A stretch of DNA of 64,000 bases, from NCBI RefSeq assembly GCF_013409365.1, contig NZ_JACCBA010000001.1, positions 2,232,001 through 2,296,000 of the forward strand, read 5' to 3'. The stretch's first letter is position 1. Every line of letters begins with the position of its first letter. The DNA comes from Actinomadura luteofluorescens (lineage in GTDB: Bacteria > Actinomycetota > Actinomycetes > Streptosporangiales > Streptosporangiaceae). The position numbers and the translations under genes are program-made. Shown one piece after another: positions 54,150 through 63,452 of the stretch. The notes beneath the pieces are model-generated. The model searched no databases. It was not told the DNA's origin and saw only the letters and a program-made list of their open reading frames with translations.

Positions 54150-54962
54150 TCACAGCAGCGCGGCGAGCCGGTCGAGGTTGCGGAGGGTGTCGTCCTCCGG
54201 CTCGGTGCGCAGGTGGAACAGGACCTCGTCGGCGCCCGCGGCCTCCAGTTCGGCGACGGCCTCCGGTCTGCCCGGGACGGCGAAGACGGTGACCGGCATC
54301 CGGCGGTTCGTTCGTTCGCGCAGGTCAGCGATGCGGGTGGCGAGGTCGCCGGTTCCGTAGAGCGGCATCCATCCGTCGCCGTACTCGGCGACACGGTCGA
54401 GCGCCGTCGGCCCCGAGCCGCCGACCAGTACGGGCGGATGCGGGTCCTGGACGGGCTTAGGGTAGGAGAACACCGGGGCGAAGTCGACGAACTCGCCGTG
54501 GAACTCGGCGTGTTCCTGCGTCCACAGCTCCTTGACCGCGAGGACCCGTTCGCGCATCAGCCGCATCCGGGTCGCCGGGTCGGTGCCGTGGTTGCGCATC
54601 TCCTCCCGGTTCCAGCCGGCGCCGACGCCGAGCGCGGCGCGGCCGCCGGAGACCAGGTCGAGGGAGGCGACCTCCTTCGCCAGGGTGATCGGGTCGCGCT
54701 GGACGACCAGCGCGACGCCCGTCCCGAGCCGGAGCCGCGCGGTGACGGCGGCGGCCGCCGACAGGACGACGAACGGGTCGAGCGTCCGGTAGTAGACGCG
54801 CGGCAGGTCGCCGCCGCCCGGATAGGCCGTCTCCCGGCTCACCGGGATGTGCGTGTGCTCGGTGACGAACAGGGACCCGAACCCGCGCTCCTCCAGCGCC
54901 CGTCCGAGCGCGGCGGGGCCGATCCCCTCATCGGTCACGAACGTGGAGACTCCGAACCGCAT
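54150..54962 (-). CDS. LLM-class F420-dependent oxidoreductase
   Basis: 270 aa. Luciferase-like monooxygenase fold of the Rv2161c/TIGR03619 type: FGVSTFVTDEGIGPAALGRALEERGFGSLFVTEHTHIPVSRETAYPGGGDLP, then TVVLSAAAAVTARLRLGTGV and PITLAKEVASLDLVSGGRAALGVGAGWNREEM (the F420 phosphate site), and PPVLVGGSGPTALDRVAEYGDGWMPL. Substrate unknown. Between mnmA and the MetE-like gene, 24 bp after mnmA, same strand, so possibly an operon. Confidence 0.87.
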   Translation of the reverse strand: MRFGVSTFVTDEGIGPAALGRALEERGFGSLFVTEHTHIPVSRETAYPGGGDLPRVYYRTLDPFVVLSAAAAVTARLRLGTGVALVVQRDPITLAKEVASLDLVSGGRAALGVGAGWNREEMRNHGTDPATRMRLMRERVLAVKELWTQEHAEFHGEFVDFAPVFSYPKPVQDPHPPVLVGGSGPTALDRVAEYGDGWMPLYGTGDLATRIADLRERTNRRMPVTVFAVPGRPEAVAELEAAGADEVLFHLRTEPEDDTLRNLDRLAALL

Positions 54963-54986
54963 CGCACTCTCCTTCCGGCGCCCTGG

Positions 54987-56063
54987 TCAGGCGGTGACGC
55001 GCGCGGTCTCGGCGATCGTGGCGGACGCGAGGACGCGGTCGCCGTCGTAGAGGACGGCGGCCTGGCCGGTCGCCACTCCCCGCGCGGGGGTGGCCAGCCG
55101 GATGCGGAGATCGTCCCCGGTCTGCTCGGCCGTGCAGTCGTAGACCTCGCCGTGCGCGCGGAGCTGGACCTGGCAGCCGAAGGGACGCTGCGGGGCCTCG
55201 CTCAGCCACACCGGGCGCTCACCGGTGATCTCGTGGACGTCCAGCGACTCGCGCGGCCCGACGGTCACGGTGTTGGTGACCGGGGAGATGTCGAGGACGT
55301 AGCGGGGCCGGCCGTCCGGCGCCGGGGTGCCGATCCGCAGGCCCTTGCGCTGGCCGATCGTGTAGGCGTACGCGCCGTCGTGCTCGCCGACCTCGTTGCC
55401 GTCGGCGTCGACGATCGGGCCGGGCGCCGCCCCCAGCCGCTCCGCGAGGAAGCCCCGGGTGTCGCCGTCGGCGATGAAGCAGATGTCGTGGCTGTCGGGC
55501 TTGTCGGCGACCTGGATGCCGCGCCGCTCCGCCTCCCGCCGGATGTCGGCCTTGGAGGTGTCGCCGAGCGGGAACAGGGCGTGCGCGAGCTGCTCGGGCG
55601 TGCAGACGGCCAGCACGTACGACTGGTCCTTGCCCGCGTCGACGCCGCGGCGCAGGACGCCGCCGTCGAGCCGCGCGTAGTGGCCGGTGCAGACGGCGTC
55701 GAACCCGAGCGCCATCGCGCGGTCCAGCAGCGCGGCGAACTTGATCTTCTCGTTGCAGCGCAGGCACGGGTTCGGGGTGCGGCCCGCCGCGTACTCGCTG
55801 ACGAAGTCCTCCACGACGTCCCGGTGGAAGCGTTCGGCGAGGTCCCAGACGTAGAACGGGATGCCGATCACGTCGGCGGCGCGGCGGGCGTCCCTGGAGT
55901 CCTCCAGGGTGCAGCATCCGCGCGCCCCCGTCCGGTACGACTGGGGGTTGCTGGACAGGGCCATGTGGACGCCGGTCACGTCGTGCCCGGCCTCGGCGGC
56001 GCGGGCGGCGGCCACGGCGGAGTCGACGCCGCCCGACATGGCGGCGAGTACACGGAGAGGCAT
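54987..56063 (-). CDS. mnmA: tRNA 2-thiouridylase
   Basis: 358 aa. Thiolates U34 of Lys/Glu/Gln tRNA anticodons. ATP pyrophosphatase motif [20 protein letters not shown] (P-loop SGGVDS, ~8), [32 protein letters not shown], nucleophile Cys region [18 protein letters not shown] (~95-110) and second Cys [15 protein letters not shown] (~190), plus a C-terminal beta domain. ATG at 56063 with AAGGA 5 bp upstream. A cysteine desulfurase gene (its sulfur donor) lies 2.3 kb away, as in mycobacteria. Confidence 0.95.
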   Translation of the reverse strand: MPLRVLAAMSGGVDSAVAAARAAEAGHDVTGVHMALSSNPQSYRTGARGCCTLEDSRDARRAADVIGIPFYVWDLAERFHRDVVEDFVSEYAAGRTPNPCLRCNEKIKFAALLDRAMALGFDAVCTGHYARLDGGVLRRGVDAGKDQSYVLAVCTPEQLAHALFPLGDTSKADIRREAERRGIQVADKPDSHDICFIADGDTRGFLAERLGAAPGPIVDADGNEVGEHDGAYAYTIGQRKGLRIGTPAPDGRPRYVLDISPVTNTVTVGPRESLDVHEITGERPVWLSEAPQRPFGCQVQLRAHGEVYDCTAEQTGDDLRIRLATPARGVATGQAAVLYDGDRVLASATIAETARVTA

Positions 56064-56130
56064 AGTCCTTCGAGCGTACGCGGCGTGGCCCGGTCCGCCG
56101 ACGTCATTTCCGCGTACGATTGGGGCCGCT

Positions 56131-57216
56131 ATGGGAATCTTCCGCCGTCCGCGCGAGGCGTCAGCCGCCGCACCGCCCGCCATCAGCGAGTTCTGGGAGT
56201 GGTGGGCGCAGGCCCGCCCGACGATCGAGGCCTCGCTGGCCGCCGGGCCGGAGCAGTCCGAGGAGTCCGATCCGGCCGTGCCCGGCGAGGGCCTGTCCGC
56301 CGAGACGATGGAGGAGCTGTCCCGCCGCGTCCACAAGATCCATCCCGGGCTGCAGTGGGAGATCGGCGGCGCCGACGACCGCAACCCCTCGCTGACCGTC
56401 ACCGGCGGCGGCGACCCCGAACTGCGCGGCCTGACCGAGCGCTGGGCGCGCTCCGCCCCGGCCGGCTCCGCGGCGGGCGGCTGGAGCTTCCACCCGTCCC
56501 GCCAGGCCGACCCGGAGATGCTCGGGCAGGACCTCATCCTCGGCGACCACGAGTTCGACCTGGAGTACGTCCGGCTCGGCATGCGCGCCGACGCCGACCG
56601 CGCCCGCGTGCACATCACCGCCTACCACCCCGACTTCCTGTTCGTCTCCGAGGAGCAGCAGCTCCAGGTCGCGCTGAACGTCCTGCACTGGGCGCTCGGC
56701 GAGGACGACGTGGCCCGCTGGGTCGGCGAGATCACGATCGCGACCGAGGCGCCGATCGACTCGCTGCCGCCGTCCATGCTGTCCGCGGTCGTGGAGCAGA
56801 TCTCCGAGCCGTTCGCCGAGCCCGCCTGGCTGACCGGCGAGGGCCGCACGCCCCGCGGCCACCCCGCCCGCCTCGGCGCCCGGTTCCCGCTGCACCGGCA
56901 GGACTACCCGCTCTGCGACCTGCACGTGGCGATCAGCGTCCCGTACGCCAACAGCAACCCCGACCGGCTGCCCGTCGAGCCGTCGTCGGGCGCGCTGCGC
57001 GCGTTCGAGAAGAAGCTCGCCAGGCTCGGCGACCGGGCCGTCCTCGCCGTCCGCGAGACGGGCGACGGCCTGCGCGTCTTCCACCTGTACGCCGACCCCG
57101 ACTCCGGCGTCATCTCCGAGCTCGACCAGCTCGCCGCCGGCTGGCCGGAGGGCAAGGCCAAGGTCGCCTCCACCAACGACCCCGGCTGGCGAGCCCTCGC
57201 TCCGTATCAGCCGTAA
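56131..57216 (+). CDS. Hypothetical protein (DUF695-like)
   Basis: 361 aa. N-terminal [19 protein letters not shown] (~20-40) followed by two repeats of mixed alpha/beta sequence ([21 protein letters not shown] then [41 protein letters not shown], and [22 protein letters not shown] near 250-275). Resembles a family of actinobacterial proteins with DUF695, of unknown function. ATG 56131, divergent from mnmA; TACGAT lies 11 bp upstream with no ribosome site, so it may be leaderless. Ends at a dispersed hairpin repeat. Confidence 0.65.
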   Translation: MGIFRRPREASAAAPPAISEFWEWWAQARPTIEASLAAGPEQSEESDPAVPGEGLSAETMEELSRRVHKIHPGLQWEIGGADDRNPSLTVTGGGDPELRGLTERWARSAPAGSAAGGWSFHPSRQADPEMLGQDLILGDHEFDLEYVRLGMRADADRARVHITAYHPDFLFVSEEQQLQVALNVLHWALGEDDVARWVGEITIATEAPIDSLPPSMLSAVVEQISEPFAEPAWLTGEGRTPRGHPARLGARFPLHRQDYPLCDLHVAISVPYANSNPDRLPVEPSSGALRAFEKKLARLGDRAVLAVRETGDGLRVFHLYADPDSGVISELDQLAAGWPEGKAKVASTNDPGWRALAPYQP

Positions 57217-57217
57217 C

Positions 57218-57244
57218 TCCCAGGGGGGCGACCCCCTGGAACCC
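57218..57244 (-). repeat. Dispersed hairpin repeat, copy B
   Basis: Exact reverse complement of 12949-12975, 2 bp after the stop of the 361-aa gene; its CCAGGGGGG-CGA-CCCCCTGG hairpin may be a terminator. Confidence 0.75.
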
Positions 57245-57392
57245 CCGTTGCGAGCCGGGCGATCCTCACGCCACGGTGCGGGTTTCCGTGCCCGTGCGGG
57301 TTCTCGTCGTGTCGCTGCGGTCGCCCGGCTCGACGGGCATGCGCGTTGCGCTCGCTGCGCTCGCTCCACGCGCCTGCCCGTGACCGGAAGCT

Positions 57393-57472
57393 GAGGTTCG
57401 AGCCTGGGGGTCGACGTTCGAGCCTGGAGGTCGACGTTCGAACCTGAGGGGACGGCGTTCGAGTCCGGGGGT
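57393..57472. repeat. Four tandem 20-bp repeats
   Basis: Units at 57393, 57413, 57433 and 57453, each near GACGTTCGAGCCTGGAGGTC. The second and third differ at a few positions; the fourth is most diverged and runs into the stop of the DUF1206 gene at 57472. Confidence 0.75.
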
Positions 57473-58320
57473 TAGTTGCTCGCGTCGACCTTGCGGTAGC
57501 GGGCCTCGCAGAAGTTGTAGAGGCCGAAGGTTATGACGCCCAGGGCTATGGCGGCCAGGCCCCAGGGGCCGGCGGGGGTGTCGGCGAACTCGCGGAGGGT
57601 TCCGTCCAGGCCCTGGGCCTTGTCGGGCTGGAAGCTGATGGCCGCGTAGGCGAGGAAGGCGCCGACGGCGGCGACGACGAGGCCGCGGGCGGTGTTGCCG
57701 ACCATGGCGAGGGGCTTGACGACGCGGCGGGCGGTCCTGCCCATCTCCCAGGACTTCAGTTCCTTCATGAACTTGTGCCGGAAAGCGTTCACGACCATGA
57801 CCGCGCCCACGACGACGAAGCCCACCGCGACCGCCAGGACGAGCCAGCGGCCCCCGGGCGCGTCCATGAGCCGCCCGGTGTAGGTCTTGGACTGCTTGTC
57901 GCTGGACGAGCCGTGGTGGCCGAAGAGGAACGCGAGGGTCCCCACGAACGCGACCGCGTAGATGACGGCGCGTGCGGCCGACCCCAGGCGCTTGGTCGCC
58001 TTGTCGCCGTCCGGGACGGGACGGCCGAGCAGGGCCTCCGCGACCTGCCAGAGGACGAGCGCGGCGAAACCGACCGCCATCAGCCCGATGAGGACGAGGC
58101 CGCCCGGCTTGTCGGCGATGGTCTCCAGCGCGCCCGTGCGGTCGGCCTCCTTCCCGCCGCCGCCGAAGGCGACCTGGAGGGCCAGCCAGCCGATGAGGAG
58201 GTAGAGCAGGCCGCGCGCGACCAGCCCCACCCGGGACATGTGGTGGAACCAGGGGTGTCCCGCCGCCTGCTTGAGCCCGTGGCTCACATCCGTCGTCACG
58301 GCCACGCTGTCCCCGTTCAA
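57472..58320 (-). CDS. DUF1206 membrane protein
   Basis: 282 aa with six transmembrane helices in three internal repeats, the DUF1206 design: SRVGLVARGLLYLLIGWLALQVAFG (~29), GSAARAVIYAVAFVGTLAFLFG (~112) and GNTARGLVVAAVGAFLAYAAISF (~207), each G-x-x-A-R-x-x-x-x. Function unknown. ATG at 58320. It lies just before the cysteine desulfurase stop (58339) and runs the same way. Its stop codon sits in the tandem repeat array. Confidence 0.9.
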   Translation of the reverse strand: MNGDSVAVTTDVSHGLKQAAGHPWFHHMSRVGLVARGLLYLLIGWLALQVAFGGGGKEADRTGALETIADKPGGLVLIGLMAVGFAALVLWQVAEALLGRPVPDGDKATKRLGSAARAVIYAVAFVGTLAFLFGHHGSSSDKQSKTYTGRLMDAPGGRWLVLAVAVGFVVVGAVMVVNAFRHKFMKELKSWEMGRTARRVVKPLAMVGNTARGLVVAAVGAFLAYAAISFQPDKAQGLDGTLREFADTPAGPWGLAAIALGVITFGLYNFCEARYRKVDASN

Positions 58321-58338
58321 GGGACGGTCAAACCAGCG

Positions 58339-59517
58339 TCAGCTGAGACCCGCGCGGCGGGCGCGCTCGACTACCGGGCCGATGGCGCCGGCGAGGGCCT
58401 TCACGTCGGCCTCCGTACTGGTGTGGCCGAGGGAGAAGCGCAGCGAGCCGCGGGCGCGTTCGGCCCCCGCGTCCATGGCGACCAGGACGTGGCTGGGCTG
58501 GGAGACGCCCGCCGAGCACGCCGAGCCGGTGGAGCAGGCGATGCCGCGCGCGTCCAGCAGCATGAGGAGGGCGTCGCCCTCGCAGCCGGGGAAGGAGAAG
58601 TGCGCGTTGCCGGGGAGGCGGTCGTCCGGGTCGCCGTTCAGCACCGCCTCGGGGACGGCGTCCCGCACGGCGGCGATCAGCTCGTCGCGCAGCCCGGCGA
58701 GGCGGGCGGCCTCGGCGTCGCGGTGGGCGAGCGCGGCCTGGACGGCGGCGGCGAACCCCGCGATGGCGGGGGCGTCGAGCGTCCCGGACCGGACGTCGCG
58801 CTCCTGGCCGCCGCCGTGCAGCAGCGGCACCGGGTCGAGGAACACCGGCGGCTTCGGCTTGGCCAGCAGCAGGGCGCCGACGCCGATGGGGCCGCCGAGC
58901 TTGTGGCCGGTGATGGTCAGGGCCTGCGCGCCGCTCGCCGCGAACCCGACGGGCAGCTGGCCCGCGGCCTGGACGGCGTCGGTGTGCAGCGGGACGCCGC
59001 GCTCCCCGGCGGCGGCGGCCAGCTCGGCGACGGGCTGGACGGTGCCGACCTCGTTGTTGGCCCACATCACGGTGGCGAGCGCCACGTCGTCGCCGGAGCC
59101 GAGCAGTTCGCGCAGCGCGTCGGGGGTGACGCGGCCGAGCCCGTCGACCGGGACGACGTCGACCCGGGCGCCCTCGTGGGCGGCGAGCCACTGGACCGCG
59201 TCCAGGACGGCGTGGTGCTCGACGGCGCCGACGAGCACGCGGGTGCGGGCCGGGTCGGCGGCGCGGCGCGCCCAGTAGATCCCCTTGACGGCGAGGTTGT
59301 CGGCCTCGGTGCCGCCGGAGGTGAACACGACCTCGCTCGGGCGGGCGCCGAACGCCTCGGCGATGATCTCGCGGGACTCCTCGACGACGCGCCGGGCCCG
59401 CCGGCCCGCCGCGTGCAGCGACGAGGGGTTGCCGAGCTCGCGCAGCTCCGCCGTCATCGCCTCGACGGCCTCGGGCCGCATCGGAGTGGTCGCCGCATGG
59501 TCGAGGTAGGTCACCAC
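58339..59517 (-). CDS. iscS: Cysteine desulfurase (IscS/NifS family)
   Basis: 392 aa. PLP enzyme that moves sulfur from cysteine to a persulfide. [18 protein letters not shown] (start), [30 protein letters not shown] (PLP His), [19 protein letters not shown] (PLP Lys in HK, ~204) and the catalytic Cys loop [23 protein letters not shown] (~320-345). Supplies Fe-S clusters and MnmA tRNA thiolation; both mnmA and etfA are in the neighbourhood. GTG at 59517 with GATACT 12 bp before it and no ribosome site, so possibly leaderless. Confidence 0.93.
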   Translation of the reverse strand: MVTYLDHAATTPMRPEAVEAMTAELRELGNPSSLHAAGRRARRVVEESREIIAEAFGARPSEVVFTSGGTEADNLAVKGIYWARRAADPARTRVLVGAVEHHAVLDAVQWLAAHEGARVDVVPVDGLGRVTPDALRELLGSGDDVALATVMWANNEVGTVQPVAELAAAAGERGVPLHTDAVQAAGQLPVGFAASGAQALTITGHKLGGPIGVGALLLAKPKPPVFLDPVPLLHGGGQERDVRSGTLDAPAIAGFAAAVQAALAHRDAEAARLAGLRDELIAAVRDAVPEAVLNGDPDDRLPGNAHFSFPGCEGDALLMLLDARGIACSTGSACSAGVSQPSHVLVAMDAGAERARGSLRFSLGHTSTEADVKALAGAIGPVVERARRAGLS

Positions 59518-59607
59518 GCGGACAACAGTATCCGCGCCCTTCCTGTTCCCTTCGCGGGGCCGGGGGGACGGCCGGAACCCGCCTCGCGACCAGGGCGGAA
59601 TAGCGGC

Positions 59608-59646
59608 CGGTACGGCGCTGTTGGCCGTATACCGTCCAGCCGGTAC
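59608..59646. promoter_or_regulatory. Candidate TetR operator upstream of the TetR-MFS pair
   Basis: CCGGTAC at 59608 and again at 59640, with TACCG at 59630-59634 making the dyad TACCG-N6-CGGTA (59630-59645). TTGGCC (59621-59626) and TACAGT (59644-59649) give a -35/-10 pair with a 17-bp spacer. The operator overlaps this -10, 13 bp before the tetR ATG. Confidence 0.6.
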
Positions 59647-59658
59647 AGTAGGAGCGTC

Positions 59659-60180
59659 ATGAAACGAGAAGCCCTCCTGGACGCCGCCGAGTCCGTGCTC
59701 TTCGAGCAGGGGACGCAGGCGCTGACGCTCAGCGCGGTCGCCGACCGCGCCGGCGTCAGCAAGGGAGGGCTGCTCTACCACTTCCCCACCAAGGAGGCGC
59801 TCGTGCGGGCCATGGTGGCGCGGGTCATCGAGGAGTTCGACGGCCTGATCGCCTCCCACGACGACGGCACGCCGGGCTCCTACACCCGCGCCTACGTCGA
59901 GGCCACGTTCGAGATCCTCACCGGTGAGGCCCGCGCCTACCGGCGGTGGTCGGCCATCACGGCCGCGGCCGCCGACCCCGAGCAGGCCGAGCCGCTGAAC
60001 GAGGCGATGCGCCGCTGGCACGCGCCCGACCCGGCGGGCGGTCCCGACCCGGGCAACGCGGCGGTCGTCAGGCTGGCGGCCGAGGGCCTCTGGGAGGTGG
60101 TCAGCCATGACCCCGGGCTGTACGACGCCGAACAGCTCCGAGCGCTGAGACAGCGGCTGCTGGAGCTGCTGGAGCGCTGA
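59659..60180 (+). CDS. TetR/AcrR-family transcriptional regulator
   Basis: 173 aa. HTH at ~4-50: [48 protein letters not shown], then a short TetR_C-type ligand domain (~60-170). ATG at 59659 with AGGAG 4 bp upstream. It precedes an MFS gene by 140 bp on the same strand, so it probably represses itself and the exporter through the dyad at 59608-59646. Confidence 0.88.
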   Translation: MKREALLDAAESVLFEQGTQALTLSAVADRAGVSKGGLLYHFPTKEALVRAMVARVIEEFDGLIASHDDGTPGSYTRAYVEATFEILTGEARAYRRWSAITAAAADPEQAEPLNEAMRRWHAPDPAGGPDPGNAAVVRLAAEGLWEVVSHDPGLYDAEQLRALRQRLLELLER

Positions 60181-60320
60181 CGCCGGGGCGCCGCGCGCCC
60201 CGCCCGATCTTCCGGACGTTCCGCCCCCATCCGGGCTTGGAGCGTTCCATGACGCACGTCACACGACGCCGCACGCCATCCGCCGGGGTGCGCCCCGCCG
60301 AGCCGAGAAAGAGGTGAACA

Positions 60321-61541
60321 ATGCTGTTCCGTGCCCGTTCGGGGACGTTCCTGACCTTCGCACTGGCCGGTCTGCTGACCGGAGTGTGGGTGGCGCGCAT
60401 GCCCGCGCTGGCCGGCAAGTTCGGGACGAACGAGGGCGAGATCGGCATCGTCGTCCTCGTCTGGGGGCTCGGCGCGATCGCGGCCATGCAGGCGCTGCGC
60501 GGCGTGATGGCGCGCGCCGGCAGCCGCACCGTCCTGCGGGTCGCCCTGCCGCTGACGGGACTGTCCTACGCGGCCGTGGCGCTCGCCCCCACCTACGGCG
60601 TGCTCCTCGGCGCCGTCGCGGTGTTCGGCATGACGTTCGGGATCACCGACATCGCGATGAACGCGCAGGGCAGCGTCGTCGAGCAGGCGTACCGCCGGTC
60701 CATCCTAAGCGGCATGCACGCCGGCTGGTGCGTCGGCGCGATGAGCGGCGGCCTGTTCGGCGTCGCCACGGCCGCGGCCGGTTTCGGGTTCACCGAGACC
60801 GTGCTGGTCACCGCGCTGCTGTCGGTGCCCGCCGGGCTCGCGCTCGGCCGCACCTACCTGCCCGACCCCGCCGCGCACGCCGCATCCGGGACGGGACGCA
60901 GGGCGCGCCGGATGCCCGCCGCCGTCTACCTGATCGGTGTGCTCGCGTTCATCGCGTTCATGACCGAGGGGTCGATCGCCGACTGGAGCGGGCTGCTGCT
61001 GCACGACGAGCTCGGCGCGACCGAGGCCGTCGCCGCGGCGGGCTACCCGGTGTTCGAGCTGGCGATGCTGCTCGGCCGGCTCGTCGGCGACCGTGTCCGG
61101 ATGCGGGTCGGCACCCGCCGGCTGCTGGTCGGCGCGGGCCTCGGCACCGCCGTCGGGATGACCGTCGTCGTGCTGGCGCCGGTCCCGGCGGTGGCGATCG
61201 CCGGGTTCTTCCTGACCGGGCTCGTGGTCTGCACGGTCGTCCCGACGACGATCTCGCTGGCGGGCTCCGCCGCGCCGGACCGTCCCGCCGCGGCCGTCGC
61301 GCAGGTCGGCGCGATGGGCTATGGCGGCCTGCTGCTCGGCCCGGTCGTGGTCGGCTTCCTGTCGGAGGCCACGTCCCTGCGGGTCGGCGTCGGCGTGGTC
61401 GTCGTGCTGGCGCTGCTGATCGCGGCGGGCGCCCGGTACGCGCCGCTGCGCACGGCCTCGGACGTCTCCGTCCCCGCCCCGGCCGAGCCCGCGGAGGCTC
61501 CGGCGCGGGACGGCTCGCGGCCGGAACCCGTCGCCGCCTGA
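60321..61541 (+). CDS. MFS transporter
   Basis: 406 aa, 12 transmembrane segments in two halves. FLTFALAGLLTGVWVARMPALAGKFGTNEGEIGIVVLVWGLGA, GMTFGITDIAMNAQGSVVEQ (motif near helix 4-5 with conserved D-I-A-M-N-A-Q), and LFMHAGWCVGAMSGG-like helix 5 with R-R-S-I-L-S-G-M-H-A-G; this matches the YbjJ/FucP-like MFS group. Substrate unknown. ATG at 60321 with AGAGG 8 bp upstream. Regulated, by position, by the TetR gene before it. Confidence 0.88.
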   Translation: MLFRARSGTFLTFALAGLLTGVWVARMPALAGKFGTNEGEIGIVVLVWGLGAIAAMQALRGVMARAGSRTVLRVALPLTGLSYAAVALAPTYGVLLGAVAVFGMTFGITDIAMNAQGSVVEQAYRRSILSGMHAGWCVGAMSGGLFGVATAAAGFGFTETVLVTALLSVPAGLALGRTYLPDPAAHAASGTGRRARRMPAAVYLIGVLAFIAFMTEGSIADWSGLLLHDELGATEAVAAAGYPVFELAMLLGRLVGDRVRMRVGTRRLLVGAGLGTAVGMTVVVLAPVPAVAIAGFFLTGLVVCTVVPTTISLAGSAAPDRPAAAVAQVGAMGYGGLLLGPVVVGFLSEATSLRVGVGVVVVLALLIAAGARYAPLRTASDVSVPAPAEPAEAPARDGSRPEPVAA

Positions 61542-61589
61542 GGCCGCCATCCGATATAACCCCTTCCACGACGGGTGTGTGGGGGCGAT

Positions 61590-63389
61590 ATGAGCGGATG
61601 GCGGGTTCCGGGCTACAGCGAGCTGCGCGTGCTCGGCGAGGGCGCGCAGGGTCGCGTCGTGCTGGCGCGGCACGACGCGACGGGCCGCCCGGCGGCGATC
61701 AAGTATCTTTCGCCGTCCCTCGCCGGGGACGCGGAGTTCCGCGAGCGGTTCCGCGGCGAGGCCGGCCTGCTCAGCCGGCTGCGCGACCCGTTCGTCGCCC
61801 AGCTGTTCGGGCTCGTCGAGACGCCGGACGGCGCGGCGATCGTCATGGAGGCGGTGGACGGGGCACCGCTGAAGTCGGTGCTCGCCGAGCGGGGGCCGCT
61901 GGCGCCCGAGGCCGCCCTGGCGGTGCTCAAGGGCTCGCTGCTCGGCCTCGCCGCCGCGCACGGCCTCGGCATCGTCCACCGCGACTACAAGCCCGCGAAC
62001 GTGATCGTGCGCGCCGACGGGCTGAGCAAGCTGATCGACTTCGGCATCGCGGTGGACGCGGGCGCGTCCGGCCGGTCGGGGACGCCCGTCTACATGGCGC
62101 CCGAGCAGTGGCGGGACGAGCCCGCCTCCCCCGCGACCGACGTCTACGCGGCGGCGTGCGTGTTCTTCGAGTGCGTGACGGGACGCCGCCCGTACACCGC
62201 GCAGGACCAGACCGCGCTGATGGGCCGCCACCTCACGGCCCCGATCCCGGTGCACGACGTCCCCGGGCCGCTCCGCCCGCTGATCGAGCGCGGGCTGGCG
62301 AAGAACCCGTGGGACCGTCCGATGGGCGCCGCCGCGTTCGTCTCCGAACTGGAGTCGGTGGCGGCGGCCGCGTACGGGCCCGACTGGGAGGGGCGCGGCG
62401 TCCGCACGCTCGCGGGCGCCGCCGCCGCGCTGTCGGTGCTGTTCCCGCTGACCGCGCTCGGGCTCGGCGGAGGCGGCGCGTCGGCGGGGGCGGCCGGAGC
62501 CGCGGGCGCCGCCGGGGCGGCCGGGACGGGAGGCGCCGCGGGGACGGGCGGAGCCGGCGCGGCCGGCGCGGCGGGCAAGGGCGTCATCGGCACGCTCGGC
62601 GCGAAGGGGGCGGCGGCCGTCGCGGGCGGTGCCGCGGCCGTGGCCGTGGGCGGCGGCGCGGCGGTCTACGTCGCGACGGCGGGCGAGGCGCCCAAGCCGA
62701 TCGTCGCGCGGCTGGTCGCGCTCAGCGAGCCGCGGCAGAGCCTCGGCGGCGGAATGACGTTCCAGGCGCAGGGCCGGGTCGTGCGGGTCACGGGCGGGGG
62801 CGCCGCACTCAACCGCAAGATCAACCAGGCGCTCCGGGCGCCGCTCGACCAGCGCTGGGCGAAGACGCTCGGCGGCCTGAAGGACATCGGCCGCGGCGCC
62901 TACACCGATGTCGTGACGCCGGAGATCCTCCTGCGCAACGACCGGCTGCTGTCCGTCTGGTACAAGGTCGAGCTGCGCGGCGAGCGCGGGACGGGCTGGG
63001 ACCAGTCCCAGGCCGCGACCGTCGATCTCAGGACGGGGGCGTCCTACAAGCCGCTCGACCTGTTCCGCGTCCCGACCGAGCAGGGCCTCAAGCCGCTGGA
63101 CCGCAGGATCAAGGCGGGCCAGCCGGGCGGCGCCTTCTGCGGCAGGGGCGAGACGGGCGGAGCCGGCCTGCCGCAGGGCACCGACAACCCGTCCGCCTTC
63201 GTCAAGTCGGGCGACGTCACCATGGCGCTCACCCCGAGGGGCCTGCGCGTCGCCTTCTACCTCTCGGTCCTGGGGTACGAGTCGGCGTGCGGCCAGCTGG
63301 ACACCGTCCTGCCCTACGCGGAGGTCAACGACGTGGTGAAGCCCGCGCTGCTCAAGGCCGTCCCGTACCCGTCGCCCGAGCGCTCCTGA
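61590..63389 (+). CDS. Serine/threonine protein kinase with RsiV-like outer domain
   Basis: 599 aa. Kinase domain ~8-260: LGEGAQGRVVLARHDATGRPAAIKYLSPSLAG (Lys, ~37), HRDYKPANVIV (catalytic Asp, ~137; HRDYK rather than HRDLK), LIDFGIAVDAG (DFG, ~154) and APEQWRDE. A Gly/Ala linker, one transmembrane helix (~345-365, AAVAGGAAAVAVGGGAAVYVA), then an outer DUF3298/RsiV-like domain (~375-585): YTDVVTPEILLRNDRLLSVWYKVELRGERGTG, RTGASYKPLDLFRVP. It could sense a wall or lysozyme-type ligand. ATG at 61590; upstream GTG at 61575 lacks support. Confidence 0.85.
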   Translation: MSGWRVPGYSELRVLGEGAQGRVVLARHDATGRPAAIKYLSPSLAGDAEFRERFRGEAGLLSRLRDPFVAQLFGLVETPDGAAIVMEAVDGAPLKSVLAERGPLAPEAALAVLKGSLLGLAAAHGLGIVHRDYKPANVIVRADGLSKLIDFGIAVDAGASGRSGTPVYMAPEQWRDEPASPATDVYAAACVFFECVTGRRPYTAQDQTALMGRHLTAPIPVHDVPGPLRPLIERGLAKNPWDRPMGAAAFVSELESVAAAAYGPDWEGRGVRTLAGAAAALSVLFPLTALGLGGGGASAGAAGAAGAAGAAGTGGAAGTGGAGAAGAAGKGVIGTLGAKGAAAVAGGAAAVAVGGGAAVYVATAGEAPKPIVARLVALSEPRQSLGGGMTFQAQGRVVRVTGGGAALNRKINQALRAPLDQRWAKTLGGLKDIGRGAYTDVVTPEILLRNDRLLSVWYKVELRGERGTGWDQSQAATVDLRTGASYKPLDLFRVPTEQGLKPLDRRIKAGQPGGAFCGRGETGGAGLPQGTDNPSAFVKSGDVTMALTPRGLRVAFYLSVLGYESACGQLDTVLPYAEVNDVVKPALLKAVPYPSPERS

Positions 63390-63412
63390 CCGACGGGGCC
63401 GGAACCGCGAAA

Positions 63413-63440
63413 GGCCCGGCGACGCGTGCGTCGCCGGGCC
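63413..63440. terminator. Bidirectional hairpin between kinase and etfA
   Basis: Perfect 12-bp stem GGCCCGGCGACG (63413-63424) with CGTCGCCGGGCC (63429-63440), loop CGTG, between convergent genes, 23 bp after the kinase stop and 12 bp after the etfA stop; an AAAGG precedes it on the etfA side. Confidence 0.75.
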
Positions 63441-63452
63441 GTCCGCGCGGGA

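Noticed and set aside
54213..57383. Plus-strand frame of 1056 codons
   Set aside because: Antisense to mnmA and the LLM gene in most of its length and out of frame with the 361-aa gene; a shadow.
57393..57472. CRISPR-like array
   Set aside because: Contiguous 20-bp repeats with no spacers and no cas genes.
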